Shown: piece by piece, positions 26,310 through 39,900 of the stretch
Layout: each line of letters begins with the position of its first letter
Position numbering within the stretch: position 1 is the first letter of the stretch
Source: Strongyloides papillosus
Taxonomy: Eukaryota > Nematoda > Chromadorea > Rhabditida > Strongyloididae
Direction of reading: 5' to 3'
DNA: 64,000 nucleotides
Assembly: GCA_005656395.1 (NCBI GenBank)
Contig: SRSI01000035.1
Coordinates: 620,001 to 684,000 of the forward strand
Notes under the pieces: generated by a model
What the model saw: only the letters and a program-made list of their open reading frames with translations
Told to the model about the DNA's origin: nothing
The model's database searches: none
Translations under genes and position numbers: made by a program

Positions 26310-28373
26310 ATGGAAACTGTTGTTAGAAGGTACTGCCATAATGTACCAAAAAATAATTATCTAAAAAATCCTAAGTCTGGAAGAATTTTGAAGGGTAGTA
26401 AAATACAATCTATCAAAGTAAGTTTAATATTAAATTTTAATTTTTTTCATTCTACTTTCTTGTGCCTTATAGAAAATTCGTCGGAAAATTCCCCTACCAA
26501 AAACAACTAAAAATAGGATTCTTATATCTAATAATAATAATATTAGTGAAGATTTAATAGCTAAATATTGTTATGTAGATCATCCTGTTGATAGAGGATA
26601 CCTAAAAATGGATGTTGAGTCATCCTATGATGGTAGTATTGCTTTAAATAGGGATAATAATGAAAAAAATATTTATGTTGAGTCAAATGATATTTTAAAT
26701 GATAATATACCTATATGTATAACAAATACATTCACTGATCAAACATGGAATCCATATAATGATGTTTATCACCTAATCGATTCTACAAATGCCCTCCAAG
26801 GAGAAACTTTTACCCTTGAACAAGGAACACAGAATTATGTTGATGACTCCATACTGTGTCTTGATGGATCAGCTGCTTCAACAACCATCACGAGGAAGAA
26901 GAAACCCTTTAATCACGCAAACTCAAAAGACAATGAAGAATCTAATTATTTAAATACAAATAGTTCCGTCTCAAGTGTAAGCGGTTTATCTTATGCCATG
27001 ACAGAGTATAAGGGTTTATCTACATATAATGTAAATAAGATTAGTTATCATCATAAACCAATTAGTAATGTGAACATCGCCAGAAAGAGATTAAGATCTT
27101 TTTCCCTTGATCCATCAACTGTCTTTGATTTTCAAGGATCTTTATGGAATAATGATAATGAAGAGGATCTTGTTGTTATTAATGATCATACATATAATGA
27201 CGCTATTATTGGTATTCAACAGGAGAGTGATTTGTTAAATTTTTATACTCAAGAGGATGTTTTTATGAAATCTCATTGTACAGATATGACGTATGAGGAA
27301 TGTCATAATATAAAGGATGAAGAGTATCCAGTAGAGTCATGCCAAAACACCTACTCTGTCACAGAATCAGATGTAGAGGAAAAAAGTAAAGATATCGTTG
27401 AAGATAAGATCCTGGTTAAAGTTAGATTTCCCTTCTATTCATTTGAATTGCTGAAATCAGATATTGATCGTATAACGGAGAACCGTGCTATGAATGATTC
27501 TATAATAGATTTCTTCCTCAATCATCTAGTATTTCATCTATTGGATGAATCACCATCACGTGTCCATGTATTTCCATCAATTTTCTGGAAATTTATGAAA
27601 GAAACCCAGGATGATGAGGATGAGAGAAGTTGTGATTCCATGTACAGGGATATTATTAAATCATCTAATAGAGCTGTAATGGTCCAACAAATGGTTGCCT
27701 GTCTAGAAGGTGTTGATCTCTTTAATTTTGATTATCTTCTTATTCCTATTTTTGAATTTGGTCACTGGTCTCTTGCTGTTGTCTGTCAACCATATCTTTT
27801 AACTTATTGTCCTGTAGATCCTTCAAAGTCTGATGACTCAGCAGCTGTTGTTTTCTTTGATAGTGGCGTTAGTGATGTTATTAAACATTTTAACAATGCA
27901 GCTATTATAACTGATTTTATAAAGGTATGTTTTTAAAAGTTTCTGGTCAATTATAGATATTATAAAATTTTAAAGCATCACAAAAGATTAAAGATTAAGG
28001 GTTATATAAATATTTTTAACAATGATATTAAAAGTAAATAATATTTAATTTGTAGGCACAACATCGCATAACAGCTGGAAGATCACGTCAGGATAAGGTG
28101 GATAATGAGTATCTCAATAACTTATCACCATTTGACAAACCAAAAGGTTTGAACTATTCAGTTGTGTTGCCATCACAAATGCCACAAGAGAAAGAATCTA
28201 CTGATAGTGGAGTCTATCTCCTTGAGTATGCTGAGAGATTTCTTATCAACACACCAAATACCCAGGAAATCTTGAACAAAGGATTTAATTTTGCAAATCA
28301 ATATCCGGATTTTTCTGTCAAACATAAACGACGTGAGATTATGGAGGTTGTTCGACAATTCTCTGCCCCGTAA
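26310..28373 (+). CDS. ulp-2-like: ULP2/SENP6-7-type C48 peptidase homologue with Cys-to-Ser active site
   Basis: Three exons (26310-26417, 26473-27924, 28056-28373; introns 55 and 131 bp, both phase 0) give 625 residues. The N-terminal 345 residues are low-complexity and Asn/Ser-rich with a basic patch (IARKRLRSFSLDPS). The C48 (Ulp1) domain starts around residue 350. Its landmarks are DRITENRAMNDSIIDFFLNH, then VHVFPSIFWKFM, then FDYLLIPIFEFGHWSLAVV (catalytic His about 467), then VVFFDSG (Asp about 499), then LPSQMPQEKESTDSGVYLLE. In SENP6/7 and ULP2 the last motif reads DCGVY. Here the nucleophile position is Ser (AGT codon, about residue 571). The tail NQYPDFSVKHKRREIMEVV resembles the SENP6/7 C-terminus. 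Family members trim poly-SUMO chains in the nucleus. The Ser suggests loss or change of protease activity. Confidence 0.85.
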
Positions 28374-29810
28374 ATTAGTTGTTTACGCTCCATATATATT
28401 ATTTAATACGGTATCACTGTGAAAAAAATGTTGCCTGTTTTTTTCATGGAAAATATTGCAAAAAGTATTCATATTTTTGCATCATTTGTTGTTATAGTAC
28501 TTTATTATTATATTAAGGTGTTGTTAAGTATAATTATTATTTTATTAATTCTTATTGTTAGGGGGGTGTTAATGGGGAAAATAGTTATTTTATAGTTTAA
28601 GGTTTTTGAGAAGGCAAATGTTATTTTGTTATTTAATAAAAAAGGTTAAAAATATGACTTCATATGTTAATAATTTCTGGTATTACATTACTAAATGTTT
28701 ATTTTAAGGTGAATAATTACTTTTCCTCATATATTAACATCCTAACATGAGAGTTATTCTTAAAAAAAACTTAATCATATTCATTTTATTAACACATATT
28801 CCTTTGATTATTTTGCTTGTTAACTACAGTAATATGTGTTATACCAGAAAGAGTTATTTAGCTCTTGTTTAAGCATCTCATTATTCTCATACTGTTCTAG
28901 ATGATATCATTTTTTTTATTATTATTATTACGATCTATTTCTTTGTTATGTAACTATAAACTCCAAAAATATCATTATTATTTAAGTATATTGTAATATC
29001 ATCTATAACAGTTTGTATTAGTTATATTAGGATATCTGAATATAATGGGATGGAGCGTAAAACGTTATATTGATTGTTTTTTTTGAATTATACCTAACGG
29101 GGGATATTTTTTATCATTATTAGTTGAACACTTCATATTTAAATTCTTCTTTCTTTATTTGATCATATTTTCATGATCGTTGTTATCTCATGTTTCGTTT
29201 ATTGTTGTTGTTTTTTATTATTATAATAATTCTTTGTTTTCATTATCGACATATTGTATTCTATGTGAAGAATGTCATCAGTGGAATTCTTTGCGTCTTA
29301 AAAATAGGTGCTAATATCATTTAAAAATGTTAATGGTTATCATTGAGAAGATTTTTTATTTAATTAAGTTTAAATTTTATATCTAAAATCATTTTCCTAG
29401 CATAACCTACCTCAAAAATATTTATTTATGTTTTATCATAGATATATCCATTTCTACCGTTGATTTTACCACGAGGTTTATGATGTAAAAAAAAGAGATT
29501 TTAAAATCATAAAAAGATTAAGTAAATATTATCTTTTGATCCCGAATTTTTTACATCATTATTATTCATTACCCTGTTAATCTGTATCATTATATTGCAA
29601 TTATTACTGTGTTATGCTTTTGTGATTAAAATGAAACTTCAAATATTGTTATGACTATTAATATACTACTGATAATGAAAATTATTAGTTTTGTATACAC
29701 ATTTTAACGATAAAAAAGATTATAATCTTAAATATTTTAAATATTATTGTTTTTTATTGTTGGATTTTTTTGTAATAATTAAATAAAAAGCTTTATATAA
29801 ATGTACTTTT
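28374..29810. other. Convergent spacer, nothing recognised
   Basis: About 1.4 kb between the tail ends of the ULP2-like and Moco sulfurase genes, AT-rich with stops in all frames. It presumably contains both 3' UTRs. No repeat structure was recognised. Confidence 0.5.
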
Positions 29811-32039
29811 TTAATTGTTGTTTTCAAATATAACAAGGATTTCTTCTCCTTTATGAATTGTGGTCTGGTTTTTTGTTTTCATTTTCATATACACACCAAA
29901 GATGATACTATTTCCTTGTTGGAGATTTCTTAGTGTTATCATTAAGTTTGGGTCTTTTTCACCATTCTTCTGATCAATACATATCATTTGACATCTATGG
30001 CAATCACCCGTTTTTTGAAGTATAGTATTATTAGAAAATTGTATTTCTTTTATATTCTTCTCAATGAATGGTTCTTCAAGATCAATCACGAAATTTGAAC
30101 GGAATCTATGCAAAATATTTTCAACATCCATTTCTAAAGTCTCAGCAATAACACGAACTGAAGCTAAATTAATCACTAAAAAAGGAGCTTCATTTTTAAA
30201 AGTCATCTCATTATCAGAAGTCATTTTTATAAATTGAGAATCACTCCCAAACGAGGGATGTAATTCCCCTAACCAATCACTATATCCGACAACCATACTA
30301 CATCTGTTGTCAGAACAAACCATGTACTCTTTATCTATGATATCATTATCCTTCTCTGTAATACACAATTTTTTTATACTCTCAAGCTGATTGGTGATAT
30401 TCAAAGTACCATGATTATCAAAATAAGCTTTTATCAAACACATTGCCGGTATTTTTTTTTGTGTAATAGGAATTCCATTCTTATCAACAACCATCATTAT
30501 TCTATCTTTGTATAAACCACTCTCTGATATCACCCATTTTTCAACTTCACAATAGCTTCCACCTTTTATTGGATATAAGAAAATTCTTAAAATTCGTACC
30601 ATCTTACTACTTGATACCGTCTCTGAGTAGTTGCACTCTCTTATCTTACTTCCTTGTATAAAACAATATTGTAACATTAATTTTAAGCGTTCTATATCAT
30701 GGAGTGTATTCCATTTACCGAATGAAATTCTTATAGATCCTAGTGGTTTTCCGTTTATCATATCAATTGTATCACCACACTTTTTTTTACCGCTTACCCA
30801 TGTGTTCATGATATCTTCATCTGTTATGTTGAGATAATTAATGCATGCTCCGATATTGCAGAAACAGCCTGATCGTAAGTCGATGTCAAATAGTTCTGCC
30901 ATTTTTTGGACTTCATTGAATCCAATTATTGTTCCGTCATGCCTTTGGAGATTGAAATTTATAATTGGACCTTGTTTTTCATAACAAATCTCTTTCCAAC
31001 CATAAATTACAACTAAATCTTGATCATTGTCGTACTTCAAGGATTTTAACATATCATAAGCTGTTCTTGAAATATCAAAAGTTCTTTTCCCAATACTTTC
31101 TATTGTCTCAACACACTTCAATTCATCAAAACACTTTTCAAGCATAATAATCCCCTGAAAATTAACCGTCCCATCTTCCATTCTATCAACGAAATTCCCT
31201 TTTGGTTTAACTTCACCAAAACACAACATCACATCAACAGTACCACCACCGTAATACAACTTCCTATCCATAAAAGGTATAACTCTCTTCCTAACAATCA
31301 AAAACCCCAAACCTGTAGGTAGACCAAATATTTTGTAAAAACTTCCAACAACAAAATCAGCATTAATTTCTTGTAAATTAATATTTCCGCATGAAAATAA
31401 TGCAGCTCCATCAATACCCACGAACCAATTTTTTGTTGACACTATTTTGTTGATTATTTTTAAGTCGTATTTCCTTCCGCAAGCATTAGACATACCGGTG
31501 ATGATTATTAAATTTTTAATCTTATCATTATTAATGATGTTGTTGGTGTTGAAGTAATGTTTAAAGTACTCGAAGCTGTTACATACGATGGTATCTGCAT
31601 TTACGATTCTTTTCATACCGACGACACTGGTGTGAGAATCTTTTAGGAAGGCGAAGCAACTTGATGATGGATCAATAGTGGGTGATTGTTTTTTGTGGCT
31701 GTTTCCGTTGAAGTTGAATGTTTCTGCTATTAGTTTTAGTGATCCTGTTGCTCCGGAAGTAAATACTACATCGTAATCTTTTGATGTTGTGTTAAAGTGA
31801 TTCAATATTCTGTAGATTAGTATTTTAAAATTTTTAAGTTTTATGAAGGATGTGTAAACTAACCGATTTCTTATTTGTGATATTCTTGCTTCTGTGTCTT
31901 TTGAGGTGCTACTTTGGGAATGTGGGTTTGAAAGTAATGAAAGATCTATTTTTTTAATCTCATTCAATAACCATTCAGATGGTATTCCAGCTCCAGCAGC
32001 ATCGAGATAAACTCTTTTCAAATTATTATTACAACTCAT
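29811..32039 (-). CDS. MOCOS orthologue: Molybdenum cofactor sulfurase
   Basis: The whole locus reads as one open frame, but a 54 bp in-frame intron is evident at 31810-31863 (GTTAGT...CTACAG). Removing its 18 codons restores the family-typical junction RNR|ILNHFNTTSKDYDVVFTSGAT. Spliced length is 724 residues. The N-terminal class V aminotransferase-like domain includes GIDGAAL (Asp about 192), the PLP lysine in VGSFYKIFGLPTGLGF (about 218) and the sulfur-carrying cysteine motif RSGCFCNIGAC (about 371-381). The C-terminal MOSC domain runs from about residue 480 (PIKGGSYCEVEKW ... DCHRCQMICIDQ). The enzyme converts desulfo-Moco to the sulfurated form needed by aldehyde and xanthine oxidases. 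Human MOCOS is somewhat longer (888). No active-site loss was seen. Confidence 0.93.
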   Translation of the reverse strand: MSCNNNLKRVYLDAAGAGIPSEWLLNEIKKIDLSLLSNPHSQSSTSKDTEARISQIRNRLVYTSFIKLKNFKILIYRILNHFNTTSKDYDVVFTSGATGSLKLIAETFNFNGNSHKKQSPTIDPSSSCFAFLKDSHTSVVGMKRIVNADTIVCNSFEYFKHYFNTNNIINNDKIKNLIIITGMSNACGRKYDLKIINKIVSTKNWFVGIDGAALFSCGNINLQEINADFVVGSFYKIFGLPTGLGFLIVRKRVIPFMDRKLYYGGGTVDVMLCFGEVKPKGNFVDRMEDGTVNFQGIIMLEKCFDELKCVETIESIGKRTFDISRTAYDMLKSLKYDNDQDLVVIYGWKEICYEKQGPIINFNLQRHDGTIIGFNEVQKMAELFDIDLRSGCFCNIGACINYLNITDEDIMNTWVSGKKKCGDTIDMINGKPLGSIRISFGKWNTLHDIERLKLMLQYCFIQGSKIRECNYSETVSSSKMVRILRIFLYPIKGGSYCEVEKWVISESGLYKDRIMMVVDKNGIPITQKKIPAMCLIKAYFDNHGTLNITNQLESIKKLCITEKDNDIIDKEYMVCSDNRCSMVVGYSDWLGELHPSFGSDSQFIKMTSDNEMTFKNEAPFLVINLASVRVIAETLEMDVENILHRFRSNFVIDLEEPFIEKNIKEIQFSNNTILQKTGDCHRCQMICIDQKNGEKDPNLMITLRNLQQGNSIIFGVYMKMKTKNQTTIHKGEEILVIFENNN

Positions 32040-35000
32040 AATTTTTTAACTACTTGTAAATGAAATTAAAATGCAAAAAAAGCTATTTATCAAATGCATA
32101 TAAGAGTTATACTGTTTTCTTTTTAATCACATGTTATTCATAATCATTTAGTAATACTATACAAAAGATCTTATCATTAAATGATTATACCTATCAATAA
32201 ACCTAAACAGTCAACAGTGTAAAAAGATAAAATAAATTTTACATCAATTCCATTAAAAATCTTAAAAAATCATACTTCTCTTATTGTAATGTTATATAAT
32301 AGATTAAAAAATTACATTTGTGATTATTATATTTTATACTATGTACTTAGTCTGTAATTTAAAGTGACAAAATAAAAAAAAAATTAAACGTGACAGGAAA
32401 TGATAAATCATTTAGAGATAACCTTTTAAATCATTTTGATTAATGAAACAAAATTTCCTAAAAATTTGCCAATTATCTTTTGTGAGAAATGTATTTGTTT
32501 TTGTGAAATGATATATTTTGTTTACGGAATGGAGATGATATAAAAAATGTCTTTGGAACAAATAAGAAATGTCATATGGAGTAGAGTAACAAACATGAAG
32601 AAAGGAAATATTTCGGTATAATTTGTTTGAATATTTTGATTTAATTTATTCCCTTATTATTCTTATAAACATAATCGTTCCTGAAATTTTTGGTGTGAGA
32701 TAATAAGGATAAATCAACAATTATCTCAAGGATAACATGTAAAACATTTTTGAAAATCGGTATTCTCCCACATTAAAAAAAAAGTCATAAAGTAATAAAT
32801 TCCTGAAGATACATACATTTTCTAGATCATATTAATATTTACATCAATTTTTTACCCATCACCTAAAAAATCAATTAGTTAATTAATAATATCTGTAAAA
32901 CGATAAATCTCTGTCATAAAAATATATAATTTTCTAATAAAACATTTATATACAAAAAAATTTTATAATAATATTTTGTAAACAATTAATTATGTTACTT
33001 AATATTATAAATTTTGATGGTATTTTAAAATTTATAAAGTAAATTGATCACTATTAATGATGAGAAATTACAAGAGTAAATTTTTTTGTACTGCGTTTTT
33101 TTAAATATCAAATAAAAATGATCTATAATGACATTCCATAGCATTGTAATTAATTATCAAGTTTTTTTTTTCAAATTAGAGATATTAAGAAGTCGCATTA
33201 ATAATATATATCTTAATATCCCGTAAAAATTTGCGTATGATAAATCAACATTTATTACAACAAATTATCGCTTCTAAAGTACAAAAGTATACTTTTCAAG
33301 TTATTTACTAATATAACCAGACATGATTAATATGTCTAGAATCTTTTAAATTTTTAGTCTATCTTTTAAAAACCTTTACAGTATATTCTCCTTTAATTAC
33401 CAAACAAGAAATTATCTATGTTGCATTATAATAAATATTAGTGATTTTATGTCTTTAAGGATATACCTCTTTTTAAATTAATTACAATTGAAGAAAGAGC
33501 ACAAAGTATGTGTGTATGTGGAGATGGTGACGCAAATATTTAACATTTTTCATATTTTATCTACCATTCTCTATATTATTATTAAACCTTCATCGTAAAA
33601 AAAAGTTTAAAGATATAAATCACGTAATTAAATTTGGGTCGTCTTAAAAATACACAAATTTTTCTTATATTATATTTTAATATTTTAATCTTCAAATTAT
33701 ATTATGTTTCATGTACAGATAAATCAAATTTTGTATGAAAATAAAAAGTTATTAACTTTCGAAATATTTATTCTATAAATTACATTTCTTTATTGTGGGG
33801 AGAAGAAGTTAATTTATTTTAAGTTTTGATTTAGAGATCAAAGAAGTAAAGATACAATTGTAAAGTACTGAACTTTAAAACTCCTTCTTGATGGTAATAT
33901 ATTTTGGCAAGGTGAAAAATGATTTTTTAACATAATTAGTTTTAATAATAGTTTTGAACAATATGAATTTTGCTCTAATAGTTACTTGTGAAATGAAAAA
34001 TAAATAAAATTAAATATTTCTCCTTGATATTAGTCAATTGGTATTTAAGTTAGGTGATGAACATAAGTTTAAGTAAGAAAAATCCAGAAAATAAAGTATA
34101 AAGCTAACCTCATTATAAATACTTTACTAAATAGATATCATAATAATAATCAAAATTTAAAACTAATATAACAAATATTTTTCCATTTTAAAATGCAAAT
34201 AAAAAGGAGTTTTTCATGGATAAAGATAATTCATCAAAAAAATATATATTATGCTTTTTAATTACTTTTCATATAGCTTCATTAAATATCATTCTATTGA
34301 ACCTCTTCCTTTATTAAATTTCTTTTCATTAAAATTCTTAACTTTTTTAGAGACCTTTAAATTTCAAAGTAATACTATTATTGGTAAAATTTTAAAACCC
34401 ATTATCATTTTCTTTCACCTTACTTAATTGTTATTTTTATATTTACCATAAAATATACATATCCAAAAAGAATTTTTAAAAACATTTTCTTTTATAAATT
34501 TATTTTTATTTTAATCAGAAAGAATTAACCATTTCTGAATTAATTAATTATATTAAGTATTTTATATGTTTGTTATATAAGTGACCAAGATTCAATGTTA
34601 AAATAAATAAATGTTTGCTGTAAGAAATGTATATTTTAATATTTTCATTCTCCACGCAAGATATTTTAAAAATATCTATATAAATATTGTGATAAACGTT
34701 CGAAAATGGTTCTCCTTTTTTTTAATTATTTCTTCAACTTATCTCATCATCTTCTTCTTTCTTCTTTTTATTTTGATACGTACATTATTTCATCGTTTTT
34801 GTTTATATCAATTAGGAGCATTATTATAAATTGTCTCTTTATATTTCTTGTCACATTTTGAAGCATATATACATATAAAATAAAATGATCTATGATTTAT
34901 TGTGTGGTAAAATGATTGAACAAAAGTATTTCATTCGTCTTCATCATCTTCAAATCAAATATATCAGAACTCCATGATATAAGTTAAGATATAATATGTA

Positions 35001-35414
35001 TACTTTATAAAGAAAAGGACCAATTTTTGTCATTTAAAGATTACACCTTGTTAATTAATAGTTTTCTTCAAAGAGTTCTCATTTTTAAAAATCTCTTTTC
35101 TTTTTATGGTGATCGTCGTCTGCTTGTTTGTTTGTATATATTTCGTTGTTGTTATTAATTATATAATTACATAGTGCAAAAAAATAATAGTAATAATAAA
35201 GCCAAATGAAATCCCTAACATTAATTACTTCTTTCTGATGGTCTTATAATTTTACATAAAAATATCATATATGTTGACATTTTAAATGAATGGAGGAATG
35301 TTTGATGATATTTTACAATTTGTTTGTTTTCGTCTGATAAAATGTTTTAGGAGAATAATTTAATCTGTTTTGTTGGTAATTAATTAAATTTTTTAATATC
35401 CAATTTTTTAACTT
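32040..35414. other. Spacer between MOCOS and the lon-1-like gene
   Basis: About 3.4 kb. It holds the upstream side of the minus-strand MOCOS gene and the downstream side of the minus-strand CAP gene. It is AT-rich, with one Ile/Phe-rich frame at 34611-34829 that looks spurious. No RNA gene or transposon end was recognised. Confidence 0.5.
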
Positions 35415-36960
35415 CTAAAGTCGCTTTATTAAATTATTATTTCTTCTTCTATAATAAAGATCTCTGTAACTTTGAGTTGGACGTACTCTTCTCTTTCTAA
35501 ATTGTCGTCCATTAAAAAATGATGATGAAGAGGTTGTTGTTGTTGTCGTTGATTCCGTTGTTGATTCACTTTCTGTCGTCTCACTACCTTCATCTTCAAG
35601 ATCTAACGCTACAGTGGTAGTTGATATTGTAGTTGAAATTTCAGTAGTTGTTGTTCCTGTTGTAGATGTAATATTATCCAAATTTTCATTATTAAGGGAG
35701 TTTCCATCACTCGGTTTGGCTTTATAACAAAGTCCATTGTAACAATCAGGAGCATCACTTGGGCATTCACTACATCGTCCTTTTCCATTAACATCCCATT
35801 TAAATGCTGGTATTGTATACATTCCACCGTTTCCAGTAACATAATATAAATTTCCTTGGGGGTTATAATGGCATACAAAAACATAATGATGTCCTCGTCC
35901 ATATACACCCTGAACATCTCGACATTGTGCGAAACCACATCCTACCAAATTTGTATCGGCCCACACAGTCTAAAAAAATAAATGTAATAAAAAATATTAA
36001 TAAAAACATTTAGATACATTAAAAAAGACATTAAAAAATAGTATATTTTTTCTAAAGTTCTATTAACTTAAATAAATAGTTTGTACTACGTAGTCGAATT
36101 AGGAATTTTAATTAATTTACAAGAGGCCGGAAGTTGATGAAATATACATTTTATAATACATACGGGGTTATAGAAAAAGGACAAAGTATTATGTTGCAAT
36201 TTAATCAAAAAATAACCATTCCAATAACACACTAATAAAATATTGGTAACTTCCAATATATCATTTACATCTTTAATTTAATTATTGATAGTGTAATTTT
36301 TATAATTAAAACAGGAAAAGGTAATTAAAGAATTTTAAATGTAATATAATTTCTTTTCAAGAATTATAAAAAATATGAATGGTATTTTAAGAAAAAATGA
36401 TCTAAATATAAACATACCTGTACATAATGTCCACAACAATGTTTGTAAGCGTGTTGACATTTACAATTAGGATCATACACTTCATTGAACCATCTTGGAA
36501 CAGCATCAGACCAATTTCCCCATGGAGATGCCCAAATATTTTCACCAACGTTCCTTCTTCCTCTGGAGTGTCTGAAATCACAGGTGTTGGCATGTCTCTG
36601 CGCACTGGCAGCCAACTCCTCGGACCAATATAACATTCTCATATTTGTAGATGGTAACAATGCTCGAAGTGTGTTATGTGTATTGACGATGGAATTTTTA
36701 TCATAATCACTAAATACACCCGATCTTATTAAGAGTCCATTCCAATCAAAATTGCCTCCCATGTAGTTGTTGGACCATCTCTTGGAACGTGATTTAGGGT
36801 AGTCGAGTATTTTACCATCTATCTCATTAACTCTTATTGGACCAGAATGTGATGTTATGGGGAATATTGGTAATTTCCCGAATATATTTGCATTTGTCTG
36901 TGGGTTATTTGAAGTAAAAATGATAAATATCATAAAAGATTTTAAGGTTATGTTTTTCAT
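35415..36960 (-). CDS. lon-1-like: LON-1-like secreted CAP (SCP/TAPS) protein
   Basis: Exons 36418-36960 and 35415-35969 join in phase 0 over a 448 bp intron (GTATGT...TTTAG), giving 365 residues. There is a signal peptide of about 24 residues (hydrophobic FMIFIIFTS), a dibasic RSKR near 58-61, then the CAP domain: NTHNTLRALLPSTNMRMLYW, AASAQRHANTC, GENIWASPWGNW, then CCGHYVQ|TVWADTNLVGCG across the splice junction, and VFVCHYNPQGN. The Cys-rich hinge CSECPSDAPDCYNGLCY follows. After that comes a Ser/Thr/Glu-rich, probably O-glycosylated tail, then a basic C-terminus (RKRRVRPTQ, YRRRNNN). The hinge and the HCCGHYVQ and DVQGV-GRGH motifs recall C. elegans LON-1, a body-length regulator in the BMP pathway. 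The His/Glu CAP residues are present. The LON-1 orthology is from memory of the family. Confidence 0.85.
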
Positions 36961-39900
36961 GATTAATAGTGTTTACTTTTTATTGTTGGATGGGTGTTGT
37001 AATAAGAATATTTGTCTTGATTCTTCGAGTAATTCTTCACAAGGTTTAATAAGTATATGATGACTTTTTCTTAAATTCAATTCTTTCCTATGTTAAATCT
37101 CAATATGCTTTAATGAATCCACTTTATAATTTCGAAAAGTATATCTGAAATGGAAAGTTATGTGATTGGATATTTGGTGGGTTTTTGGATATCATGTTTT
37201 AGTTGAAATTTTTTTTAAATATCCCCTATGATATCTATAAGAAGTGGGTATGAGAAAGAGTATCATCAAGGAACTAATATTAAAACCCTTAATAAACTGT
37301 TATTTTTTCTCTTTATCGTTATGGTTTTCTAATATAAAAATGATGTACATAAATCATGATTCAAATATGATTCATTGTTGTAGAATACACGACAATCAAA
37401 GGAGGTACCTTTTGAAACTTACAGTAATTGTTTCATAAAAATGTAATATAGTCGAATATCTTTAGGTAATATAATAAAATAATAATATTTAATGAGGTTC
37501 AAGTCGTAATTGTTCTTAATTGTTATAATCGAAATTCTAATACCAAATAAATTGGGATAGGAAAAAGTCGTACGGAAGAGAGTGGATTCTGAAATTAAAT
37601 AAAAATATTTGATTAATTCCGTATTTTTAAAGTAATTTTAATTACAATTTTTTCAAGGATAGATATACATATAGCTATAATAAAAGTTTTATAAACAGTC
37701 AAATAAAAGAACGAAATAATAAAATATTTGTAGGTTATCAAGAGAACTCCATAATATTTTTGTGTATTCCTATTAGATGATCTTTAAAAAAGACATTATT
37801 TGTTATCTTTTATTTTAAAGATATGATTAGATTAATTATAGGTAGCTTATCGTAACTATAAATATTAAAATGCCTTGGAAGAAATATTATACCTTTTGTT
37901 ATATTTATTATAAAATATAATTTAATATAATGACATATTTGAATATGTATATACTTATATATGAAATAACATCCTGAAAAAAGAAGACATTTTGTCATCT
38001 CCATTTGTTGTCAACGTATGGCTAAATGGTCTTTAGTGCGGTGGTGTAAGTGCCTAAAATTATTTCATTTCAAAGGGAGGGGCATATATTTGCAAAAATT
38101 TTTGTAAAAATCAAGAATTATGATAATGATATGTGCGAAAATGGAAAGAATGAAGAAGCGGGGAATAGGTTACTTATATTATGTATATGTATCAATGGAA
38201 GAATAAAAATTTATAAAAATATTTTTGACGTTAACAAGATAAGAAATGTTGCGGTAAATAAAAAATTCACGTTAAAAATGAATTAAAGTAAAGAAATATG
38301 AATAATCTGATTACCTTTCTTTAATATAATTAGTAGTGTGTAGATACAATTTAAAAGGGAATTTTATATAAAAGATATTAACAGTCATAATCTTAATTAT
38401 ACTCCTACACACGAAAAGAACCCAATAAAATAATCAAATATAAATCGTAATCATGAAGAATTTGTGATATAAATTATAATGGTTGTTAAATAAAAGAGAA
38501 GTCGGCATCTCATTTTAATAGTAGCAAATAAATCAACAACTATTTTAATATTTTTTAATTGTTCTTCTTTTTATCTTGATACCATAAGGTATTTTTCGTT
38601 TGTGCCATTGTTGTCTTCTTTGATTCTTATCAGTCATCTTTCTATAATAAAAGCAGACATCGCTCCACATATCTTAATGTCATTTTATTCAAAAAATTTT
38701 TTTCTTTTAAGGGTAGATCTAGGTGCATATAAAAGTGATTAAATCATTTTTGTGATTTTATTATAAATCAAGTACAATAACTTCAAAATTTCATTGTAGG
38801 TTGTGAAGATTTATTACTTCGAAAGGTATTTTATTAAGGATATAAAATACTGGTAATAACTCAAACTGCCACCCATGTTGTGGACGGCATTCCTTAGTTT
38901 ATTACTTTGGCATTAAAAAAAAGTAAAATTGTTTATGAAACTTTTCGTTTTGTTTGTTTTAAAATCTATTTCCTTATTTAACAGAAAATACTAAATGTTT
39001 TAAAAATGTAATCACCGAATATTTAAAGCAATTAATCATGTTAAACTACTTAGAAATATGTAATATTTATATCCTTATCAAATGAAACTTTAAATTAAAA
39101 TAAAAAAATAATTGAAATTCCAATAAATATTTTAAGTGTGGAATTTTTAATCTATTTCCATTCCAGAAAAATAAAAAGTAACATATAATATTAATAGTTA
39201 ATTTGTGAAAAAAAACATCTGTATAGATTATTTTAGATGCCGTACTTTTTTTGAAGGTAAGGATAAAGATAATGACAAAAAAGGGAGAAAAATTACATAT
39301 TTGATCAATGAGACAGGTCTTAAAGTTTCTAGGTGTAAAAAGAAAACAAGAAGGCAAATCATAACAAGATTAGTGATGTTTAATTGGGGTAAAGAATAAA
39401 AGAAAAGCTGCCATAAATTTAATTAAAATTTTTGAGCAATTAATTATAGAGAATGTAGAATATTTTAAAACATAATACAATTTATACAAAATACAGGTAA
39501 AAATTGTTCTTTTTTTATGATAATATATGCAATAATATCACAATTATTTTAATATATGTGTCATTCACAAAAACCTAAACCTTAAATATAAACAATTAGT
39601 TGAAATTGAAATAAAAGTACAATGATTGTCAAGTTTTTCATTGATGAGCAACAATTATAAATGTTGATTGAAATATTTATAATCTTTTAATAGGCCATGC
39701 AAATTAAATTCTCTCCAAATTTCTTTTTTTGCAAATGAATATAGACGATAACAAATATTTGTAGTTAATTTTTTCTGGATGAGTAAATAATATAAGCAAA
39801 TTACACATATCATAACTTTCCATTCACTAAGTACAAAATTATTATAAAGTAAACATGAATAAGATTTAAATATAACAAGTTTAATGATTCTTATTTTTGA

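Noticed and set aside
36364..36417. Extension of the lon-1-like exon 1 to residue 198
   Set aside because: The last 17 codons are intron. Splicing at GTATGT restores the conserved HYVQ-VWA junction.
38050..38286. 78-residue plus-strand frame
   Set aside because: It starts at GTG, has no splice or motif support, and its composition is like random AT-rich sequence.
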